Source: Amborella trichopoda (Eukaryota > Streptophyta > Magnoliopsida > Amborellales > Amborellaceae). From it: a stretch of 64,000 nucleotides of DNA. Each line of letters begins with the position of its first letter. Position 1 is the first letter of the stretch. Under the pieces are notes generated by a model. It had not been told where the DNA came from, did no database searches, and was given only the letters and a program-made list of their open reading frames with translations. Made by a program: the position numbers and the translations under genes. Positions 46,037 to 57,160 of this stretch are shown here, one piece after another. The stretch is taken from the NCBI RefSeq assembly GCF_000471905.2, contig NW_006498549.1, positions 3,940,762-4,004,761 of the forward strand. Direction: 5' to 3'.

Positions 46037-47047
46037 TTACTTAAATCTGTATCTTGGTCGTCCAGCAGCATCCCATGAGATATGATGTCCAACAGAATTA
46101 GGGTGTGTATCCCACTCCTGATATGAAGTCATATGGCAACCAATATTCGCCATTTTGTCTATTGCGGTGTTTGCTTCCCTATACACATTTGAGATTTTCC
46201 ATGAGATATTGTTTAAGGAAGCAATTACATTTTCCCATTTGGTTTGAATACACCAAGGTAGCAACCTCGATCTTGTGGCTAAAATAATACCAAAAGAATC
46301 ACATTCAATCCTGACATTAGTGAAGCCTTTTTTAATGACATATTCGGCACCATAAATAAATGCATTAAGCTTTGCGGGATAATTTGTTCCCATAGGGATT
46401 GGTCTTGAGAAAGAACCAAGCATGACTCCTGATGAATCTCTTAATATACCTCCAAATCCCTCCAAATCCCAATCTTCATGGATTCCCCTTGGAGCATCCA
46501 TCTATATTTAGTTTGACACATCCCGGCATAGGCGGAAGCCATACTACCTCCAGGATGGGCGGATCACTCCCTGGATTTTACGTTATACGACGACTTGTTG
46601 TTAGTAATAAATCACTCACATACCGTGCTTTGAAGTTACACCAATTAGAAGTTATTGAAGAGATGTATTATATAATCCATTTCTTTGACCATTGAATTTG
46701 AGACATTGGCTGGCCATCATCAAATCGACATTTGTTTCTTGACATCCATATTGCAGTGATGATATGGGACCATTCAATAATCCATAGATCCCTCATTCTA
46801 CCATGGTATTCTGGTCTTTTCCATTTCTTGCTAAAGCTTCAAAAGACATGTCACATGGAAGAGGTAATCCAAACAACTTGGAAAACCAGCTCCACATGCT
46901 ATTAGCAAAAAGGCAAGTAACAAATAAATGATCCCTCGTTTCCATGCTTTTTCCACATAGTGAACAACATGAAACTAAAGGAATGCCAATCAACCTGATT
47001 TTCTCATCAATAGCAATGGCATTGTTTGTAGCTTTCCAACTCATCAA
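46037..47047 (-). pseudogene. LINE ORF2 zinc-finger and RNase H domains
   Basis: 47047-46793 holds a zf-RVT domain with CSLCGKSMETRDHLFVTCLF. 46501-46037 holds an RNase H domain: GFGGILRDSSGVMLGSF, then the E of FIYGAEYVI, the D of IECDS and the later D of REANTAIDKMAN, which are the expected catalytic positions. The first acidic residue, normally the D of a DGS motif, is unclear. A gap of about 290 bases with stops separates the two domains. Confidence 0.85.
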
Positions 47048-47493
47048 GGAAACTCTTGGATGGATGCCCTTATACTAGACCAAAGCATTCCAATATGACT
47101 TACATCCTTTGTCCCTGACGAACTACCTTGCAGAGATAGTTGAGAATTCACCAGAGATAGTATGTTTCAAAATTCTTTGATCCAGTATAGGAGCATGGGG
47201 TAAATCATTTGCAGAAGCATCTGTTAAGAATTTATTTAAAAGTGCAGAATTAACCATAGGAAAACACCATGTTTGAGGGTTACCTAAGATGACGTGTGAA
47301 ACTCTTGCATTTGAGTTCTTGAATGCTGACAATGGAAGACCTGATAGAGAGGCAAGTGATGTATTTCTGATCCACACATCCTTCCAAAAGTCAATAGATG
47401 AGCCATTTCCAATCATCCATCCACCACTTGAAAGTATTGTTGGCCAGACTTTTACTAAGCCAGGCCTCACAGAAGAAAGCTGTTGCGTTGATC

Positions 47494-49259
47494 TCACAGA
47501 AGCATCCTCCTTGAAATATTGGCAAAAATGAACTTTGACCAAATTGCCTTCTTGTAAAAAACATTCCAAGCCAGCTTCATCAAAATGGAGAAATTAACAT
47601 CTTTTAGCCTTCTTAATCCCAAACCGCCTCCATTAATAGGTTTACAGACTTTGTCCCAAGAGACTGTTATTCTTTTTGATAATTCATGGTTCCCAATCCA
47701 AATAAAGTTTCTCATATGTGTTTCCATCTCTTTTATCAGATTTGCTGGCCATTGATAGATTGCAAAGGAATGAATAGGCATACTTGCAATAACAGATCTC
47801 GTCAGTTGAACCCTTCCTGCGAAGCTTATAATCTTGCCCTTCCAACCCGATAATATGCTGCGAATCCTTTCTAGTAGAGGCCTCAAAAATCATGCTTTTG
47901 GGGCAGCTAAAAAAATCAATACACCTATCTATTTGGAAGGTAATCACCCAATAGAGACTCCCAGTAGTCTTTTGATAGCATATTGTTTGGCTTGAGGAAT
48001 TGATCCACATAATCACTCTAATTTGGAGAAATTTATTCTGAGGCCCGAAGCCTTTGGAAATTTGAAAGAAACTCATTCAATCTTTTCAGGTGGTGCTAGT
48101 CAGCTTTCGTAAAAATAAATACATCATCAACAAATATAAGGTGCGATGGTACAGCCACACCCCTAGGTCCCTTCAAAGTACATATCAATTTCTTCTGAAC
48201 CATACTAGCAATGCCTCTTCTTAAAACCTCTTCAGCTAAAATAAATAGAAGAGGTTCTAGTGGGTCACCTTGCCTGAGTCCTCTCTCTACCTGGAAGAAC
48301 CCAAAAGGTCTGCCATTTACCAGGATCGAAATATTGGTTGAATACAGAATTTGTTTTACGCAAGATACAAATTTCGTTGTAAACCCAAATCTCTTCAATA
48401 CTTCAAGAAGGAAAGGCCATTCAAGTGCATCATATGCTTTCTCAAAATCAATCTTCAGCCCACACTGTCCCCCATGACTCTTTTATGGAAAGGAATTTAG
48501 TAGTTTTGAAGCCTTGCAGATATTTGATGATACCTGTCTGCCTTTGAGGAAAGCACCTTGTTCTTTCGAGATATGCTTTGGAGCAATAACTCTTTAACCT
48601 GTTGGCTAGAATTTTAGGAATAATCTTGAAAATAAACTTTTCCATACCGATTGGTCGAAACTTTGACAAGGTATCTGCACCCTGTTCCTTGGGGATTAGC
48701 GTAATGATGTTATTATTGTAGCATACTTTACAATGTCCCTGCAATGTTTGTAGAAAATTCCCCCAAAACCATATGGACCAGGTGAACTAAAAGCATTCAT
48801 TCGAAAAACAATCTCTTTTATCTCTAATAGCGAAGGAACAACTTCAAGGAAGTTATTGTCCGCCATATCTACCATATTTGGAATTAGATTCACGAGATCA
48901 TTATTCATGGAGCAACCTTTTGCTTTGAAAATTTCTTTATAGAATTTTGCACAATAAGATCCAATAGAGTTAAGATCTCCCAATTCTTGGTTTGATTTAC
49001 TCTTCAGATAAAGGATAAAATTCCTCGATTTCCTTAATTTTTCCATTGAGTGGAAATATTTTGTATTTCTAACACCCAATTGTAACCATCTAACTCTAGA
49101 TTTGGATGCCCAGAATCTTTCCTGGATTGCAAGAGCATTGTGGACCTTTGTTTTCACCATAATTTCTTCTTCATCAATCATAGAATTGGTCCCAACCACA
49201 TCTTCTAATGCTTGGATGTCACCAAATTCAATCATTGCCATCTCTGCATTCCTGTCCAC
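47494..49259 (-). pseudogene. LINE ORF2 reverse transcriptase domain
   Basis: Pieces in order on the minus strand: FWASKSRVRWLQLGVRNTKY (49110-49050) and the NAFSSPGPYGFGGIFYK region (48810-48760), then TLIPKEQGADTLSKFRPIG (about 48700-48645). The core follows: VERGLRQGDPLEPLLFILA (about 48300-48240) and the catalytic FVDD at 48133-48122. Frameshifts near 48740, 48450 and 47890 separate them. The thumb region continues to 47494. Confidence 0.88.
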
Positions 49260-49369
49260 ATTTCAAAAGAGATTCTAGTTCCAGATTTCCAATTTGTTTT
49301 TAAGCATTTGTAGTTTTTTGCATTCCTGAACATGGGAGAACCTGTGATTTGTTGTTTTCCGTACCTCTT

Positions 49370-50212
49370 TCACAACTTCCAAGAACTCAGGATGCTTAGT
49401 CCAGACATGTGGAAACCAAAATAGGATGTTTCTTGCTTTTTGGAAACCGAAATAGGATGTTTCTTGCTTTTTGGAAACCGAAATAGGATGTTTCTTGCTT
49501 TTGGCATAGGGAAAGATTCTAAAGTAATTGGTGAGTGATCTAACGAGATTCTTTGTAACACTTTCCAGGAAGCATTTTCATGAAGATCCAGGAATCTTTG
49601 ATTTACAAGACATCTTTGCAACAAAGCTTTAATGTTTTTATCACCCTTCCTATTATTTGTCCATGAAAATCTCATACCTTCATTGTTGGGCTGAATAAGG
49701 TCCAAAAAGTTTACAAAATTTGCAAACCCCTCACAAGAAGTTCTATTGCGTAGATTTCCCTCTAGTTTCTCAAAAGAAAGAAGTACAACATTAAAGTCCC
49801 CCATGATCACCCAAGGAATATCATAATAGCAACATAGATTCTGTAAGTCTTCCCACAAGATCCTACGCTTAACCAAACTGGTTTGAGCATGGACTATAGA
49901 GAAGAATACCGAATCATCTTGACCATAAAAAATCACTGAGATTCATTGTTCAGAACATGCAATAACATTCGGTGCTTTTATTGTGTTTTTCCAGAACAAC
50001 CAAAGATTTGGCTTTTGATTATTTCTAAAATTATGAACAAAATTTAAATCAAAGCCTAAGGAAGATAAAAGACGTATCAGAGCCTTTGAAGGAGTAATCA
50101 TGGGCTTTGCAATGGCTAAGACTTGTATATTTTTTGATCTTAGCTAATTTTTTAATGCTGCAATTGCCCTTTTGTTTGCAAGCCCCCTTACATTCCACAA
50201 AAGAGTCTTCAT
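49370..50212 (-). pseudogene. LINE ORF2 endonuclease domain
   Basis: It starts at the ATG at 50212 with MKTLLWNVRGLANKRAI, the usual start of an APE-type endonuclease. A stop follows at codon 23, and the frame recovers further on. The second half (49936-49370) contains IPWVIMGDFNVVL, FSWTNNRKGD and SLDHSPI, which match the catalytic GDFN and the SDH-type motif (here LDHSP). Near 49425-49505 a segment of about 33 bp (TTTCTTGCTTTTTGGAAACC) is repeated nearly three times. Confidence 0.85.
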
Positions 50213-50336
50213 TGGGATAACTTTGTATTCTTTAGCTGTCCTATTGTACCAACTCTATCGGACCTCCTTAAGGGTGATAAATCCACCCACTCATACTTCT
50301 TTTTCCATCCTCCTTTTTCTTCACCTTTACAACTTC

Positions 50337-50737
50337 CTATGAAACCTTGTAGTCCAGGCCCTCTTCTTCTTCGTCACACTGCTGTCGTTCATCCTGAGAA
50401 GAAGCTTCTGACTCATCTTGACCAAAATGTGCATGTGCATGTTCATTATCTTCTTTCCCGCACATTGCTTTAACAAAATTCAGTTGTTGCTCTTGTTCCT
50501 TTTTCATATGGTCATCAATTTTTTGGACTTCTTCTTGTACAAAATAGACTGTGGACCTATTTCCTGCCAGTTCGGTAGAAACCACCATTCTCTGACTGGT
50601 TCCTTGGGCAATTCGTTCCAGGTCTTGTGTCTCCAGTACAATCTTTGGTTGGCTCCCTTTTTTGGAGCTGTTTTTTTTCCTTGGAATGAGCCATTCTGGA
50701 TCTGTGGCACCATGGGTGGAAAAGGAATCACTTGCAA
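50337..50737 (-). pseudogene. LINE ORF1 remnant
   Basis: Two overlapping minus-strand frames (VREWWFLPNWQEIGPQSILY at the 5' side, then an acidic C-terminus EDNEHAHAHFGQDESEASSQ) lie directly before ORF2, where LINE ORF1 is expected. No zinc knuckle is visible, so the assignment rests on position. Confidence 0.5.
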
Positions 50738-50757
50738 CTAAATTTCGCTGCCAAATT

Positions 50758-51229
50758 TATACCACAAAAGCATTAATAATTGTTATAATGAGGTCACAAT
50801 CATTCCTAGCTATTAGATATCAAATTTGAGGGCTTGGAGATCTTTTTTTTTTTTTTAAGACTTTGCGTCTATTCAAGGACACACATAGAACCACCCGATT
50901 TAAAATATGATGTATAAATGTAATTCTGACCTCCTTGTACTTAAACTATATAGTATGTTCATGTACTTTTTCTGAAGGGCCTATTATGTTCCCTAGAAAT
51001 GGGACTCTCGGAGTGCAGCTCAGATTGACTTGTTTGGTTCGTTTTGAAGATAAAATCATTATTTTTGTTTCTTAAAGTTTATTTATTTATTTATATTCAT
51101 GATCTCCATGTTAGAGATTACATGTCCTTAAAAATTGGGTCCGAAAATCCATAGATTTTTAAGAATCGACTCATTTCTACATGGACTCATAGAAACCGGG
51201 TCCAAGTTTTATTATATGCAGTTATGATA
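50758..51229 (+). other. End of repeat B3 and unit spacer
   Basis: Unit sequence resumes after the LINE and matches 14430-14750 and 36400-36760. From about 51055 it passes directly into region C (compare 27250 and 60800). No genes. Confidence 0.55.
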
Positions 51230-51615
51230 TAGACAGTAAAATTTATTGTGTAGTAGCTCAATCATCGAACAACCCTAGTTACGTAATGATTCATAGGGGC
51301 GTTAAAGGAAACATTGGGAGCACACATTGGAATAAAAACAATAGTTAAGTTTCACATTTATTTTTAAGATTGTAACATATAAGTAAGCTAAGAATAAAAT
51401 TTTGGCATTGTCAATTGTTGTGAAGAAAAATGCTAAGGACTAGAATTTTGGCATTTTCAATCATATTGAAGAAACAGCAAAGCCGTGCTTATTAGGTCAC
51501 AACAGTTTGCTTCTCTACTAGGTTGGAACAAAATAGTAGCCCATGTTGTTCTTAAAGGACCACTATAAATGAACAAATAACTCTTTGCCCATCACCCTCA
51601 AAACATCTCCCCCTC
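51230..51615 (+). pseudogene. Kiwellin promoter remnant without a gene
   Basis: The sequence matches the upstream regions of kiwellin copies 1-3 through the TATA box (51564-51570) and the 5' UTR (AAAACATCTCC). It stops about 45 bases before where the ATG should be. The next base belongs to the middle of the Copia A LTR (AGGAAGGAAAACCTAGAGAG). The kiwellin gene, its downstream region and the start of the LTR are thus deleted. A shared CCTC at the joint suggests end joining at microhomology. Confidence 0.8.
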
Positions 51616-53385
51616 AGGAAGGAAAACCTAGAGAGATAAAATCCATTCGAGGAAGTCTGGAAGCCAAAGAGAGCTTGCCTTGTAGAAGAAACCTGTAGCC
51701 ATTATTTTTAATAGTGGACTTGATCTCTTTCAATCGTGGATGTAGCCTAAAAAGTCGAAGCATGACGATCTTAGTGCCAATGAATTATTATTGACAGCCA
51801 GTGGGAGCTGGAGTACTAATGAGTTGACAGCAAGTGAAAGCTTGCCAGCCAACAAGTCGACACCTGATGGGAGCTTGACTGTCGATGATACCTTGATAGC
51901 CGTTAGAACCTTGACCATCAATGAAACCTTGACCGACGATGGGAGCATGAATGATGGTGAATCTCGCAAAGTGCTGGCGAAAAAAAGAGGGTGTGGAAGA
52001 ATGGTGTTTGTTGATTAAATATGAAATTTATTATCAGGAGTAGGATGTTATTGCTAAACATGAATAATTGGGTCATCTAGACGCTGAAGATGGAAGATCT
52101 TCTGTATTGTAGGACCTTGTACATGTCCATTGATGGGGTATAACATAGCTCGATGGTATGCCCAATGATGAGTGGAATAGACTAGACCGAAAGGCTCTCA
52201 AAACTATTCAATAATGTTTGGATAAAAATGTCTTCTACCATGTGTCAATAGAGATATCTGCCAAGTCATTGTGGGATAAGCTACATGACTTATATGAGAG
52301 AAATACAATAAAAAATAAGGTGTTCTTGATCCGAAAGTTGGTGAGCATGAAGTTCGTGGATGGGGGATTCATTGCAGAGCACTTAAATAAGGTGCAAAGC
52401 ATTACTAACTAACTCACAACGATGTAGTTGTCCTTAATAGATCAGCCACATGCTATGTTGTTGCTCGATTCACTATCGAACAGTTGAGAGACCGTGGTAG
52501 TTTTTGTAAGCAACTTAGCACTTAATGGGATAATTAGCATAAGTCAAATCACTAGCAACTTGCTGAATGAGGAGTCAAGAAGAAAATCCTCCGAATCATC
52601 CAACTTGCAAGGTCTTATCGTGAATTGAGGAAAGTCCAGAAATAGGAACTAAAACAAATTTAACTGATCTAAGGATAAAGCTAGGTCGAAGTCAAGGAAG
52701 GGGGTCACATGCTATGATTGTGGCAAGAATATGCACATCAAGAAAGACTGTCGAACACATAAGAAAGAGCAAAATGAGGGCAATGCTACGAATGATAGTG
52801 GGTAAAGCACTGCAGTGACCACAAATTTAGATGTTGTCAGAAACTATGGTGATGGGTGCATCAATATTACATCACGATCGTGCAACTCTGACTGGGTTAT
52901 ATATACTAAAGCATCAGTTCATGTTATCTTACGTAAAGGCTAATTTTCTTTTTACAAGGAGGAGATTTTGGATTTGTAAAGATGGGGAACAACAGTTCCT
53001 TAAAGATTGTGGGTAAAGGACATGTATACATCAAGACTGATACTAGGATGAACCTAGTGCTAAAGGGCTTTAGAGACGAACCAGATATCTATCTAAACCT
53101 CATATCGGGAGGGTGTTTAGATGACGAAGGCTACCACACAGAGTTTGGTAAGGGACAATAGTAGCAGACGAAGGCATCTCCTATCGTTGTAAACGGTAAG
53201 AAGTGTTGTTCATTCTACATAACACTGGCAAAAATCTCCAATGGGGCACCATGGAAGAGTCCTCATTGGACATGTGGCACAGGTGACTAGGCCATTTGAA
53301 TGAAAGAGGAATGCAAATCTTTTTACGCTCCGATCTGCAATGATTAATGGGATGCGTTCTGCTCAAATCTTAGCAAAAACAGAGT
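51616..53385 (+). mobile_element. Copia family A, copy A4 (LTR middle to pre-integrase)
   Basis: A truncated LTR (to about 51792) joins directly to the leader repeats (51785-51965), so primer-binding site and LTR end are deleted. Gag follows (ENVFYHVS-like sequence from 52218: KSLWDKLHDLYERNTIKNKV, LVSMKFVDGGFIAEHLNKV). A zinc knuckle lies at about 52710-52752 (CYDCGKNMHIKKDC, all four metal ligands intact), then protease pieces (LKIVGKGHVYIKTD, 52995). An inverted Ty3-like element interrupts it near 53385. Confidence 0.7.
51791..52018 (+). pseudogene. Copia A4 leader repeat frame
   Basis: A 75-codon open frame from the repeated leader. It holds about five degenerate 11-residue units (TASGSWSTNEL, TASESLPANKS, TPDGSLTVDDT, then LIAVRTLTINET and LTDDGSMNDGE). 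It lies just upstream of gag. It could be an N-terminal extension of gag or an untranslated repeat that happens to be open; other copies have stops. Confidence 0.5.
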
Positions 53386-53389
53386 TACT

Positions 53390-56130
53390 TTTGAAAAGGT
53401 AAAGTGTGAGGGGTCGCTTTAATTATGGGTTCAAAAAGTCCTAGATCTATATATCCGATAGTTTTCTGAGTCCACCGGTAGCACCAGCTCCAAATCCGTA
53501 TTTTGACATAAAAAAAATAAAAATAAATAAATAAAACGGTTATAAATTTAGTTAAATCTAATAATAAATTAATTTTCAAAAAAATAAATTAAAGCAGAGA
53601 ATTAAATGAAAAAAAATAAATTAAATCAAGCAAAGAAAGATATACTTACCTCTAGGGACCCGAAAGCTGGAGTTTCGGGCTTGGATCAAACCGCTTTTCT
53701 GATTCACGCCATCATCTCCTTTTTTGGATGCCTTTTACTCGTTGGAATTGATAGATTTAAGGTTCTTTTACCTAGATCTAGGGTTCCTATGACATTGGGG
53801 AAAATTGGGGATTTAGGTAGGGTCCACCTAATATTTTCTTTGTATTTCTTAGTATTAGAAATGAATTTCTCTCAGGTTTTTAAGTTTTTTCCGATCTTTA
53901 GAGGTTGTATATGAAATCTAGGATTTTCTAATATTTTGTTTTATTTTTTGGGGATTTTTTCTAATTTTTTAAGAATTTTCTTAGGGTTTTTCCTATTTTG
54001 GGTATTTTTGGGTAATTTTTATAATTTCGAGAAATTCTAATGGTTTTTGTTTTTTGTTTTTTGTTTTTAGGGTTATAGAGATGGGGTATTTATAAGATTC
54101 AATTGGGTTTTTCTTGATTTTTTTGGATTTATCTTGAAGCTTTATTCTTATCAAATTAAAAAAACTCATTTACTGCATTACCAAATGGGTTTATTGTGTT
54201 GGGCCGCATCAGGGGCCTGCCAGGCCGAGTTACAACTCAGCACAGCCCGATACTTGGATGACACAGTGACTAAATTATCATTTGTTAGATTATTTTTTCC
54301 GTAGGTCCAATTCAGTCGATTCTTGGACTGTTAGAAAGCTATTGGGCTCTACTTCAAGTCGGGATTTGGTTTGAACAATTTTGAATAAATTATATTGGGT
54401 CTCGGTTGCCTAAGTTCTACTAGGGTTTGTGTGCTCCTTTAGGCTCAAAATCGGGGTTTTTACGAGTTCCCTTGGTCAGAATTTTGAGGGGATATCTACA
54501 GTTGCCCCTTGCGTTCACCTGAGGCACCAGGTGAACGGCAATTAAGTAGACGCCTGAGACACGGTGGGAAGAAAAACCTTTTTCGAAGGATCATTTTTTT
54601 TTAACAACCAAAACCCTTTGGGTAGGTGGTACACCGATGGATGCTTTTATTTGTAAGACATCAAACTGACACTGTTATCTTTAAGTCAGTGCAAAGTGTG
54701 GTTGATAGGTCTCCTACAATCGGGATCCAAAGTGACAATCAATAGGTCTCCTACACTCCTTATTGTAATCACTCTAATGCTACATGGGAAGCTGCCAGTG
54801 TAGTCATCTTCGACTTTAGACCTCTTTCTTGGGGTCTAATTCTCCAATTGAATGAGATTTTGATTTAGAAGAAATGATGAGATGACGAATTTCTTCCTAA
54901 TGGAACTTCTTGCTCGCCTTCGATACTGATTCTTGGGGTCCATGGCTTCAGGCTTTTTGGTATGGAAACATATGGGTTGGTCGTTGTTTTCTTGAGGGTT
55001 TGCAAGCATGGCAATCCAGGATTTGGTGGTGGCGGATGCATCATATCCAAGCCTCAATGAAACTCATTTTTTTTTTAAAACATTTTAGAAGGTTTTGAAG
55101 ATAGATTTAATTTTGAAAGAGAAATAAAGTTTCAGGCTACGTTTTAACCAAAGAAATTAAGGTTTTCAAAAACCCACGAAACACTCAACGGAAAATTTGA
55201 GGATGTATGATAAATTTTGAAGAAACAAGTTTTGGTAAGCAGATTAGGCTCATGCTATTATGGATCTCTCTCTTCTTCTTTCTTTTACATATATATATAT
55301 ATATATATTATTATAATTATTATTATTATTTTACTTTTTCTTAATTTTTTTTCTCTCATGAGCTTGTTGACCCTCTACTGCGGATTTTTCATGACGAGGA
55401 ATCACTAGGTAGTTCCTCATCTTCCAATCTTGGCTCCTATGTCACAATTCAAGGAAGACTTTTTCTTATTTTTCCGTGCAAACAGGTGTCTTGAATAATA
55501 TGGGATATGCCTCAGAGTGCTCAGAATATCCTTGAACTTCCAATATTGATTCTCCACTACCACTCTTTTAAAGTTCAGATAGTGGAGCCTCTTTAGGTTT
55601 TACTTGGATTGATGCCTTCCTTTGCTTTCTGACGGCATTCTAACTTGAAAAGAGAAGAATTTCTGGAGATTTTGGAGAAGATATGAAAAAATAGAGAAGT
55701 TTTATTTTTCTATCACCCCGAGGTCCCTTTCAGGTGTTCAGCCCGGTAGCTTTTTTTGCAATGCTCGGGGTTCCTTTCGGATTGTTAACGTGGTGAAATT
55801 TTTTTTTCTATTTTTTTTTTCCTCTGCCTCTAGGGTTCCTTTCGGGTGTTCAGCCTAGTGGCTTTTTCCCCAACTCTCGAGATTCCTTTTTCGATTTTTC
55901 ATCTTGGCATAATTTTTTTTTTTTGAAGACGAAGAATAACGAGGAGAACGAGAAGAGTCGATGGCATTTTTTTTTTGTAGCACTTCATCCTAAAAACAGA
56001 TAAGAACTCGATCATTCTTCTTTCTTCCAAGTGGCAGGGAGGTCCTAGTCTAGGGTTTGTGTGATATTTTAAGCTCAGAATCGAGGTTTTTAGGAGTTCC
56101 CTTAGCCAGAATTACGAGGGGGTGTTTAAA
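53390..56130 (-). mobile_element. Ty3-like LTR element, inverted, nested in Copia A4
   Basis: On the minus strand a long 3' LTR (54501 down to about 53390) begins TGTAGATATCCCCTC after a purine tract (CAAGGGGCAAC). The start of the 5' LTR survives as about 90 bp at 56130-56040, with the same words (CTCCTAAAAACC, CACACAAACCCTAG). The beginning of this LTR resembles repeat B, so both may be related LTR families. The 1.5-kb interior has no recognisable gag or pol. Flanks AATCTTAGCAAA (about 53367) and AATCTTAACAAA (about 56133) are the duplicated target region in Copia A. Confidence 0.65.
55715..55925 (-). repeat. Internal tandem repeat of the Ty3-like element
   Basis: Two units of about 110 bp (near 55720 and 55830) share CCTTTCRGGTGTTCAGCC, a GTGGCTTTTT or GTAGCTTTTT block and GGTTCCTTTCGG. 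No function recognised. Confidence 0.6.
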
Positions 56131-56651
56131 AATCTTAACAAAGTAGGGGATCCTTCTTAGTATCAAGAATACATCTCTGACTCCATGAGACCACTATTTT
56201 CTAGAAAAATAACATAAAGTCACATTCTTCAGTAGATCTTGAAAGATATGAAGTCCTAGATCTAGTGTATTCGGATGTGTGAGTTCCCATAGATGTGAAG
56301 TTGCAGGGTAGCACGTCATACTTCGTCACCTTCATTGATGATGCTTTAAGAATGGTATGGGTGCACTTAAAGAAATCAGAATATCAACTATTTGAGATCT
56401 TTCATAATTTCTATGCTAAAGTGGAAAAGGATGCATACAAGTCGTTGAAATGTCTCAGATCAGACAATGTCAGATACACCTCAAGTGCTTTGACAAGCTA
56501 ATGTGTCAAACGTGGCATAAGGCATGAAATTATAGGGCCTATAACCCTTGGCATAATGGTATAGCACAAAAAATCAATCGCACCACTATGGAGAAACTTA
56601 GGAACATGTTATCCACTGCAAAGTTACTAAGCCGTATTATGGTGAAGAAGT
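56131..56651 (+). pseudogene. Copia A4 integrase, continuation
   Basis: After the nested element the integrase continues: GSTSYFVTFIDDALRMVWVH (about 56304-56363), then FHNFYAKVEKDAYKSLKCLR and the catalytic-region RSDN at about 56455. A stop at 56499 breaks it. It ends GTGAAGAAGT at the recurring junction with repeat B. Confidence 0.75.
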
Positions 56652-56851
56652 TGTAGACCACCAATTGAAAAATATAGCTAAGGGAATTTCTAGAAACTCT
56701 GATTTTGAACCCGGATGACGACAAAAACCCTGGCAGACCCAAGTACACCTAAATCCAGTTTAATTATCCTAAAGTATTCTGAACTGATCCCATATCACTA
56801 TAAATCCCGCGAGCTTTCCAATGGTCTAGGAATCACATGAATCAGACGAGG
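56652..56851 (+). repeat. Repeat B, copy B4 (first 200 bp)
   Basis: It starts TGTAGACCACC and stops in CATGAATCAGACG, where Copia-F begins. The B sequence does not reappear on the other side of Copia-F; region C does. Confidence 0.65.
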
Positions 56852-57033
56852 TGACCCTTACACCTCCTTGAGAAATTGTTTTCTCAACACGTGAACTCTC
56901 GATGCCTCATGCGTACTTGAGGTAAAAGAATCTGAGCTCCATTTCGCAAGTCGCCAAGATTTCAATATCTCAATTGCTCCCACTGAATGAGAGACTATAG
57001 GAATTTAGGACTTGATAGGCCATATTTCCAACA
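56852..57033 (-). repeat. 3' LTR of Copia-F
   Basis: The left boundary is set where repeat B similarity stops and a TG occurs. Without a second LTR, its full length cannot be verified. Confidence 0.6.
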
Positions 57034-57160
57034 TTCTCCTACTTTGCCTTTTGAGACTTGATATCGTATCTCGCTCTCTCATTATCATTCACTATAAATC
57101 AAAGCAATCATGCTCATCCATAGATTTATCATTCACAAGTAATAGATAAAGTAATAACAA

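Larger units (their letters stand above)
45825..50757 (-). mobile_element. L1-type LINE (minus strand), near full length, decayed
   Basis: Reading right to left, the order is an ORF1 remnant, ORF2 with endonuclease, reverse transcriptase, a zinc-finger domain and RNase H, then a 3' UTR and a T-rich left end (TTTTTATTTTTTATG) corresponding to the poly-A tail. Repeat B sequence resumes on both sides (left ATTAATATAGCATATTA, right ATACCACAAAAGCATT). About 35 bp of target seem lost, and no clear target duplication is visible. This domain order is typical of plant L1 elements with RNase H. Confidence 0.88.

Noticed and set aside
53606..53914. 102-codon plus-strand frame
   Set aside because: It lies antisense in the LTR of the Ty3-like element and has no recognisable domain.
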